Assembly: GCA_032115775.1 (NCBI GenBank)
Contig: JAUMBL010000029.1
Span: 1-64,000 of the forward strand
Reading direction: 5' to 3'
DNA from: M3007 sp032115775
GTDB taxonomy: Bacteria > Bacteroidota > Bacteroidia > Chitinophagales > Saprospiraceae
DNA: 64,000 bases
Shown here: positions 59,418 to 64,000 of the stretch, piece by piece
Position numbering within the stretch: the first letter of the stretch is position 1
Layout: each line of letters opens with the position of its first letter
Notes under the pieces: generated by a model
Databases searched by the model: none
Told to the model about the DNA's origin: nothing
Seen by the model: only the letters and a program-made list of their open reading frames with translations
Translations under genes and position numbers: made by a program

Positions 59418-60101
59418 CTATTTTAAATAGGTAACAACCGGGATCACGGCAAACAGCAAGGGTACGATCACCGAATAGACCATTCCCAGGACTTTGATTG
59501 CCGGCGTGTATTTTTTGTGATTCAGGCCCAAGGTCTGAAAACTGGACCAAAAGCCGTGCCACAGATGGTAGCCGATGACGGCCATGCTGATAACATAAAA
59601 CAGCACATAAGCTAGTTCTTTATAAGAAGCCGTGACCAGCGCGTACAGATCTTTCACCGGATGCGGATACGTATCGTACTCCACAAACGGCACGGCGCCC
59701 CAGTGCATTTGAAACCAAAACTGGTACATGTGCAGCACGATGAAAATCAGGATGATGATACCCAGCCAAGCCATGCTACGAGAAGCGCGTTCTTCCGGCC
59801 GCGCGAATTGCACAGCGTACCGAGTATTGCCGCGGGCGGCGCGATTGCGGCGCCAGAGCAACAGTCCCTGCACGGCATGCAGCACAATCGAAAAATACAG
59901 CAAATAAGAGGTCGTTTTTATGAGCGGATTGTGCGTCATAAAATAGGCGTAGGTATTGAACGCTTCGCCGCCGTCGTCTTTGAGCAACTGGAGATTTCCG
60001 ATCAGGTGGATAACCAGGAAGAGAATCAGAAAAATTCCTGTCAGGGCCATCACGGTTTTTTGGCCGAGCGAGGAAGTAAGAAATTTAGTAAGCCAGTTCA
60101 T
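59418..60101 (-). CDS. sdhC: Succinate dehydrogenase cytochrome b subunit (SdhC)
   Basis: The 227-residue membrane protein has five transmembrane segments and conserved histidines for two haems (for example VIHLIGNLQLL, IVLHAVQGLLL, IVLHMYQFWF, IGYHLWHGFWSSF). A single five-helix anchor without SdhD is the type B form usual in Bacteroidota. First gene of sdhCAB. Confidence 0.95.
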   Translation of the reverse strand: MNWLTKFLTSSLGQKTVMALTGIFLILFLVIHLIGNLQLLKDDGGEAFNTYAYFMTHNPLIKTTSYLLYFSIVLHAVQGLLLWRRNRAARGNTRYAVQFARPEERASRSMAWLGIIILIFIVLHMYQFWFQMHWGAVPFVEYDTYPHPVKDLYALVTASYKELAYVLFYVISMAVIGYHLWHGFWSSFQTLGLNHKKYTPAIKVLGMVYSVIVPLLFAVIPVVTYLK

Positions 60102-60259
60102 GTCGCTAAATGCAGATCATTTTATGTGTCCGACCCTGCGTCCATCAAGTATGATCACAACAGGGCGTAAATTCGGCTATTTTAAAACCGCAACAAAATT
60201 AGAGAAGCAAACGCGGGCGCCCAATTTTAGTTGGGCTAAAGACGAGCCTTGACTTTTAT

Positions 60260-60766
60260 TTAGAATTTGTCTAAAATTGGTGCGGATAAATACGAGCCGT
60301 CAAAGCCGAACGGCAGCAAGTCGCTGCTGTTTTCAAACACCCAAACGGGGCCTATTTGGCCCTGCAAGAGGAGCCGGATTGCCTGGCGGTTTTTAATTTC
60401 CGTTTCGACCAGTACCTGTCGGCATGCACCGCAGGGTGTTGCCGGCCGTTGGATGGTTTGGCTGCTGTTTTCTACGGTCACCGCCATTGCGAGTACCGGC
60501 ATTTCCGGAAACTTTGAAATCGCCGCAGCCAGCGCAGCGCGTTCGGCGCACAGGCACAAAGGATAAGCGGCATTTTCGTAGTTGGCGCCCTCGACGATGT
60601 CGTTGTTTGCGAGCAATGCGGCAGCGCCCACGCGGAACCGGGAGTAGGGCGCATAAGCCAGGCGGAGCGCATTTTTAGCGGATTCTAGCAGCCGTTTGTC
60701 TTGCCCGGGCAAATCGCCGGGCGTTTCATATTGCAGGTAGGAGATAGATAGTTGGCGTTTTTCCAT
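60260..60766 (-). CDS. cdd: Cytidine deaminase
   Basis: The 168-residue enzyme has the zinc and catalytic motifs CAERAAL (about 73-79) and PCGACRQVL, plus FRVGAAALL and the NYENAAYPL substrate motif. It converts cytidine/deoxycytidine to uridine/deoxyuridine in pyrimidine salvage. The CAE motif marks the short, homotetrameric type. Separated from pnp by 177 bp that contains a terminator and a repeat. Confidence 0.95.
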   Translation of the reverse strand: MEKRQLSISYLQYETPGDLPGQDKRLLESAKNALRLAYAPYSRFRVGAAALLANNDIVEGANYENAAYPLCLCAERAALAAAISKFPEMPVLAMAVTVENSSQTIQRPATPCGACRQVLVETEIKNRQAIRLLLQGQIGPVWVFENSSDLLPFGFDGSYLSAPILDKF

Positions 60767-60806
60767 TTGCAGCAGATTTGCCGTTTTGTGCGGCGTTGTT
60801 TGAAGC

Positions 60807-60873
60807 GTAACTACCGTTGTCTGGTGAAACAGGGATTTTTGTTTGCCTCCAGCACCACCGACTAAGTAGTTCC
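60807..60873. repeat. Palindromic intergenic repeat, copy 3 (degraded)
   Basis: Left end GTAACTACCGTTGTCTGG and right end CACCGACTAAGTAGTTC match the ends of copies 1 and 2, with GGGATTTTTGTTTG in the middle. It lies between cdd and the pnp terminator. The left arm has lost the CTTAGCCG part. Confidence 0.6.
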
Positions 60874-60875
60874 TT

Positions 60876-60917
60876 TGAAGAAAAGCCCGGATATTCCTGT
60901 GCGGAGTATCCGGGCTT
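60876..60917 (-). terminator. Terminator of pnp
   Basis: AAGCCCGGATA at 60883-60893 pairs perfectly with 60907-60917 (11 bp, 13-base loop). On the minus strand it is followed by a short U-rich stretch (TTTTCTTC). It lies 27 bp after the pnp stop. Confidence 0.8.
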
Positions 60918-60943
60918 GTAGGGCTTGGCGGGTTACGATAGCC

Positions 60944-63190
60944 TTATCGGCGTCCACCACCGCCGCCTCTGCGGTCGCCGCCGCGTCCACCGCCGCCGCC
61001 TCTGCGGTCGCCGCCGTCGCCGCCCTCCTTGCGTTCCGGTCGTTCCCGTTCCACATATCCTTCCGGTTTGGGCAGGAGCGCTTTGGCAGACAGGCGCATT
61101 TTGCCGCTGCGTTGGTCTATTTCGACGATTTTGAAGCGGACTTTATCGCCCAGTTTATACACGTCTTCTACATTGTCTATGCGGTTGTAGCTGATTTCCG
61201 ACACGTGGAGCAGGCCGCTTTTGTTGCCGAATTTCACGAACACGCCGTAAGGCTGAATGGTTTCCACCACACCTTCGTACTCGCCGTCCAATTCCGGAAT
61301 AAACACGATATCCTGAATTTTGCCGTAAGCGGCGTCCAGCGCAGTTTTGTCCGGGCCGAAGATGGCCACGATACCGCCCTGTTCATCTTCATCAATGGAG
61401 ATGGTGGTGCCGGTTTGGCGTTGCATTTCCTGAATAATTTTGCCACCCGGGCCGATGACGGCGCCGATGTAGTCGCGCGGAATACGGAATTCCACCATGC
61501 GCGGCGCGTGCGGTTTCAGGTCTTCGCGTGGTTCCGCGATGGCTTTGGCCATTTCGCCGAGGATATGGATACGGCCTTCCCGGGCTTGCACGAGTGCTTT
61601 TTCCAGGAGTTCGTAGGGCATACCGTCAATTTTGATATCCATTTGCGTGCCGCAGATACCCTTGTTGGTGCCTGTTACCTTGAAGTCCATATCGCCCAGG
61701 GCGTCTTCGTCGCCGAGGATATCCGACAGGATGGCGATCCGGCCCTTGTCGTCGGCAATGGCGCCCATGGCGATACCGGCGATTGGCGCCTTGAGCGGCA
61801 CGCCGCCGTCCATCAGCGCCATGGATCCGGCGCAGACGGTCGCCATGGAAGAGGATCCGTTGGATTCCAGGATATCCGACACGATGCGCACGGTGTAAGC
61901 GAACTCCTTCGGCATGAGTTTGCGGATCGAGCGGCCGGCCAGGTTGGCGTGGCCGACTTCCCGGCGGCCGGGGCCGCGCATGGGTTTTACTTCGCCGGTG
62001 GAGTAGGGCGGGAAGTTATAATGGAGGATAAAATTATCGTCATAAGAGCCCAGCGCATTGTCTATCAGAGCCTGATCCTGTTTGGTGCCGAGCGTCAGCG
62101 ACGTGAGCGCTTGCGTTTCGCCGCGATTGAAGATCGAAGAGCCGTGGGCACTGGGCAGGAAATCCACTTCGCACCAGATCGGGCGCACTTCATCGGATTT
62201 GCGGCCGTCGAGGCGTTTGCCTTCCGACAGTACGACGTCGCGGATGATGTGTTTTTTAATTTTTTCATAGTAGCGGCTGGCCGTACTGCCCCATTCTTCC
62301 ATAAATTCTTCGCCGAATTCCTCTGTAATAGTAGCGATAGTGGTTTTTTTCAGTTCTTCCAGGCGGCTTTTGCGCGTATTTTTATCGCTGGCACTGCGTG
62401 CGAGGGTATAAATTTCCTCAGACACCAGAGATTCCATACGCATTTTGAGCGCCTCATTTTCAGGGATTTCCGGGAGCGAGCGTTTCACGAGCGCGCTTTC
62501 GCCGACCATTTCGGCTAAGCGTTCTTGGGCTTCGATCTGCACCCGAATGACCTCGTGCGCAATTTTTAGCGCTTCGATCAGGTCGTGCTCCTGGCATTCA
62601 TCCGCTTCGCCCTCCACCATGGTGATATCGTGTTTCGTAGCGGCGACGATAAAATCCATATCGGCGTTTTTCAATTCTGCGCTGTTTGGATTAATCACGA
62701 ACTGGCCGTTGATGCGGGCCACGCGCACTTCCGAGAACAGCGCCTCCACGGGGATATTGCTTACGGCCACTGCGGCGGAGCAGGCCAATCCGGCGAGCGC
62801 ATCGGGCGTAGCGTGCTTGTCGGCGGAAATCAGGTTGATGATTACCTGCGTTTCGTTCATGTAGCCGTCGGGGAAGAGCGGGCGCAGGGCGCGATCCACC
62901 AGGCGGCTGATCAGGATTTCATAATCCGACAGGCGCGCTTCGCGGCGGAAAAAATTGCCGGGAATACGGCCGGCTGAGGCGTATTTTTCCTGATAGTCAA
63001 CAGACAGCGGAAAAAAGGGCTGTCCAGGTTTGGGTTCGAGGGCGCTGACGACCGTAGCCAGCAACATGGTATTGCCCATGCGTACCAAGACGCTACCGTC
63101 GGCCTGCGTGGCCAGTTTTCCGGTTTCCAATACGACTTCTCTTCCATCGGGCAGTTGGAAGGACGTACTTAGCGGGATTTGTTTTCCCAT
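60944..63190 (-). CDS. pnp: Polyribonucleotide nucleotidyltransferase (PNPase)
   Basis: The 748-residue PNPase degrades RNA by phosphorolysis. Two RNase PH domains (about 1-215 and 300-530, with GRIPGNFFRREAR, TLGTKQDQALID, MATVCAGSMALMDGG), a KH domain (IGAVIGPGGKIIQEMQ) and an S1 domain (YEGVVETIQPYGVFVKFG) are present. The ATG at 63190 gives the family start MGKQIPLSTSF; the frame is open 75 bp earlier. The C-terminus is a Gly/Arg-rich tail with a duplicated GGDRRGGGGGR. Same strand as rpsO, which precedes it by 562 bp. Confidence 0.97.
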   Translation of the reverse strand: MGKQIPLSTSFQLPDGREVVLETGKLATQADGSVLVRMGNTMLLATVVSALEPKPGQPFFPLSVDYQEKYASAGRIPGNFFRREARLSDYEILISRLVDRALRPLFPDGYMNETQVIINLISADKHATPDALAGLACSAAVAVSNIPVEALFSEVRVARINGQFVINPNSAELKNADMDFIVAATKHDITMVEGEADECQEHDLIEALKIAHEVIRVQIEAQERLAEMVGESALVKRSLPEIPENEALKMRMESLVSEEIYTLARSASDKNTRKSRLEELKKTTIATITEEFGEEFMEEWGSTASRYYEKIKKHIIRDVVLSEGKRLDGRKSDEVRPIWCEVDFLPSAHGSSIFNRGETQALTSLTLGTKQDQALIDNALGSYDDNFILHYNFPPYSTGEVKPMRGPGRREVGHANLAGRSIRKLMPKEFAYTVRIVSDILESNGSSSMATVCAGSMALMDGGVPLKAPIAGIAMGAIADDKGRIAILSDILGDEDALGDMDFKVTGTNKGICGTQMDIKIDGMPYELLEKALVQAREGRIHILGEMAKAIAEPREDLKPHAPRMVEFRIPRDYIGAVIGPGGKIIQEMQRQTGTTISIDEDEQGGIVAIFGPDKTALDAAYGKIQDIVFIPELDGEYEGVVETIQPYGVFVKFGNKSGLLHVSEISYNRIDNVEDVYKLGDKVRFKIVEIDQRSGKMRLSAKALLPKPEGYVERERPERKEGGDGGDRRGGGGGRGGDRRGGGGGRR
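60951..61016 (-). repeat. 33-bp tandem duplication in the pnp tail
   Basis: Bases 60951-60983 and 60984-61016 are identical except for one position. Each encodes GGDRRGGGGGR-type sequence at the C-terminus of PNPase, an RNA-binding-like RGG tail. Confidence 0.85.
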
Positions 63191-63279
63191 AGCATAAAAT
63201 AGTTTATGCCCCGGTGCGCCTTGTCGTTTAGCCGTGTAGGTTATGTGTCCGGGTCGTTCGATCAAAAACCGAAAGCATC

Positions 63280-63321
63280 ACACAAAGATGCCGGGAGAAT
63301 CCGTCGCCGGCGTCTTTGTGT
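63280..63321 (-). promoter_or_regulatory. Long stem-loop in the pnp leader
   Basis: ACACAAAGATGCCGG at 63280-63294 pairs with 63307-63321 (14 of 15 Watson-Crick, one wobble) with a 12-base loop. It lies about 90 bp upstream of the pnp start, where other bacteria have the RNase III-processed hairpin used for pnp autoregulation. Confidence 0.6.
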
Positions 63322-63458
63322 GGGGGAAATTACTTTTTTCCCCGTTTTTGATCGCGATCTCCGAGCCGGTTCTACAAACCGATACAGGGCGTTGACAGGC
63401 GAACAGGAGCGCGTTTACAATCTATCCGCAGATTACTGCGGCATTTTTTCTATTTTTT

Positions 63459-63619
63459 GTAACTACTTAGCCGATCGCTGTCTGGCCCAAAAAGTCCCAT
63501 TTTCCGCCATACTTCGCAATTTTTTTTGACCGTAGCGCTGCTACGGCCTGCAAAAAATCGCTTCGTCTGGCAAAAAATGGATCCTTTTTTGTCTCAGACG
63601 CGACCGGCTAAGTAGTTAC
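63459..63619. repeat. Palindromic intergenic repeat, copy 2 (long form)
   Basis: Ends 63459-63477 and 63601-63619 are inverse at 18 of 19 bases (GTAACTACTTAGCCG...). Inside, further inverted segments (AAAGTCCCATTTT...; CCGTAGC/GCTACGG in the centre at about 63530-63546) make the whole 161 bp one long imperfect palindrome. CTATTTTT flanks both ends, possibly a target duplication. Confidence 0.8.
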
Positions 63620-63705
63620 TATTTTTCTGACCTCTGCGCAATTATTGGTTCCGGCCTTAAAAAATCTGTTTTTCAGGCGCCGGGGCCGCGTGGCAGGCGG
63701 TCATT

Positions 63706-63740
63706 AAAAAAAAGGGAGAGACCTTCGACCGGTCTCCCCC
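63706..63740 (-). terminator. Terminator of rpsO
   Basis: Arms 63714-63723 and 63731-63740 pair at 9 of 10 positions with a 7-base loop. On the minus strand eight T follow (63713-63706), just after the rpsO stop. A standard intrinsic terminator. Confidence 0.85.
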
Positions 63741-63752
63741 CTCTCAGGTCTT

Positions 63753-64000
63753 TTATTTACGCAGACCAAGTTTCTCCAGCAGTGCGCGATATTTGAAAAT
63801 ATCTTTTTTCGAATAATAGGAAAGCAGGCGCTTCCGCTGGCCTACCATCGCCAGCAGCGAGCGGCGGGTAGCATGGTCTTTGTGATTGGAACGCAAGTGC
63901 GCCGAGAGGCTCTCGATGCGGTAGGTCAGCAGGGCGACCTGTACCTCTACGTTGCCGGTGTCTTTTTCGTTCTCGCCATATTGTTTTACAATGTCGGCGA
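63753..64000 (-). CDS. rpsO: 30S ribosomal protein S15 (5' end beyond window)
   Basis: The visible 82 residues match S15 from about position 9 to the end: ADIVKQYGENEKDTGNVEVQVALLT, SNHKDHATRRSLLAMVGQRKRLL and the C-terminal LLEKLGLRK. About eight N-terminal residues lie outside the window. S15 binds 16S rRNA in the central domain of the 30S subunit. The rpsO-pnp order is common in bacteria. Confidence 0.96.
   Translation of the reverse strand, partial: ADIVKQYGENEKDTGNVEVQVALLTYRIESLSAHLRSNHKDHATRRSLLAMVGQRKRLLSYYSKKDIFKYRALLEKLGLRK

Larger units (their letters stand above)
63191..63752. other. rpsO-pnp intergenic region
   Basis: This 562-bp region has no gene. It holds the stem-loop at 63280-63321, a G-run/C-run stem just right of it (near 63322-63345), copy 2 of the palindromic repeat (63459-63619) and the rpsO terminator (63706-63740). 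Confidence 0.7.

Noticed and set aside
60875..62518. Open frame of 547 codons on the plus strand across pnp
   Set aside because: It is antisense to conserved PNPase domains and His/Phe-rich without motifs, typical of a shadow frame in G+C-rich coding DNA.
60807..63619. Composite transposon carrying pnp between two repeat copies
   Set aside because: pnp and rpsO are core genes in a conserved order, and no transposase is present; the flanking copies are more likely separate insertions.

Overview
The window comes from a Bacteroidota (Bacteroidetes) chromosome, most like the Saprospiraceae/Lewinella side of the phylum. The evidence is SusC/SusD outer-membrane pairs, a type IX secretion C-terminal sorting domain, giant HYR/PKD-repeat surface proteins, -7 promoter elements of the form TAnnTTTG, and a C-A-B succinate dehydrogenase. 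It is largely core genome. No tRNA, rRNA, CRISPR array, insertion sequence or prophage gene was recognised.

Layout. 1-7920 (-): N-terminal 2,640 residues of a giant secreted repeat protein. 8457-13435 (+): rimP-nusA-infB, then rmlA and a small secreted protein. 14982-20985: secreted TPR protein, DUF4838-type hydrolase, uvrC. 21007-29868: phosphate-selective-type porin, a three-gene phosphonate-type operon (phosphonatase-like HAD, DUF5690 membrane protein, FAD oxidoreductase), a secreted beta-propeller/phosphoesterase and a PhnZ-like di-iron oxygenase. 30111-37253 (-): TonB receptor and a SusC/SusD pair. 37396-39263 (-): btaA/btaB betaine-lipid genes. 39486-45234: RimK-type ligase, LMW phosphatase, T9SS esterase, sugar nucleotidyltransferase, Cys/Met PLP enzyme. 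45282-50471 (-): GT2, GT-C-like membrane protein, a dihydroorotase homologue lacking catalytic residues, and inositol monophosphatase, tightly packed. 50690-56621: beta-helix/PA14 protein, sedoheptulose-7-P isomerase, PhnP-like hydrolase, outer-membrane barrel, Ppx/GppA. 56687-60101 (-): sdhCAB. 60260-64000 (-): cdd, pnp and rpsO (cut by the right edge).

Main theme: the middle of the window is rich in phosphorus economy. A porin of the phosphate/polyphosphate family, two phosphonate-cleaving enzymes with an oxidoreductase and a membrane protein, a secreted phosphoesterase and genes replacing phospholipid by betaine lipid lie within about 18 kb; a PhnP-like phosphodiesterase and Ppx/GppA follow further right. 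Two of these loci share an 11-bp-period TTAACA-N5-TTAATA sequence upstream. That all of these form one phosphate-starvation regulon is inference.

Other non-gene structure: a new-looking family of palindromic intergenic repeats (three copies, two bracketing pnp), a 62-bp perfect palindrome nested in a 160-bp inverted repeat, a hairpin shared by two distant intergenic regions, strong leader hairpins before rimP, susC and pnp, and two candidate small RNAs with promoter-like and/or terminator-like signals.
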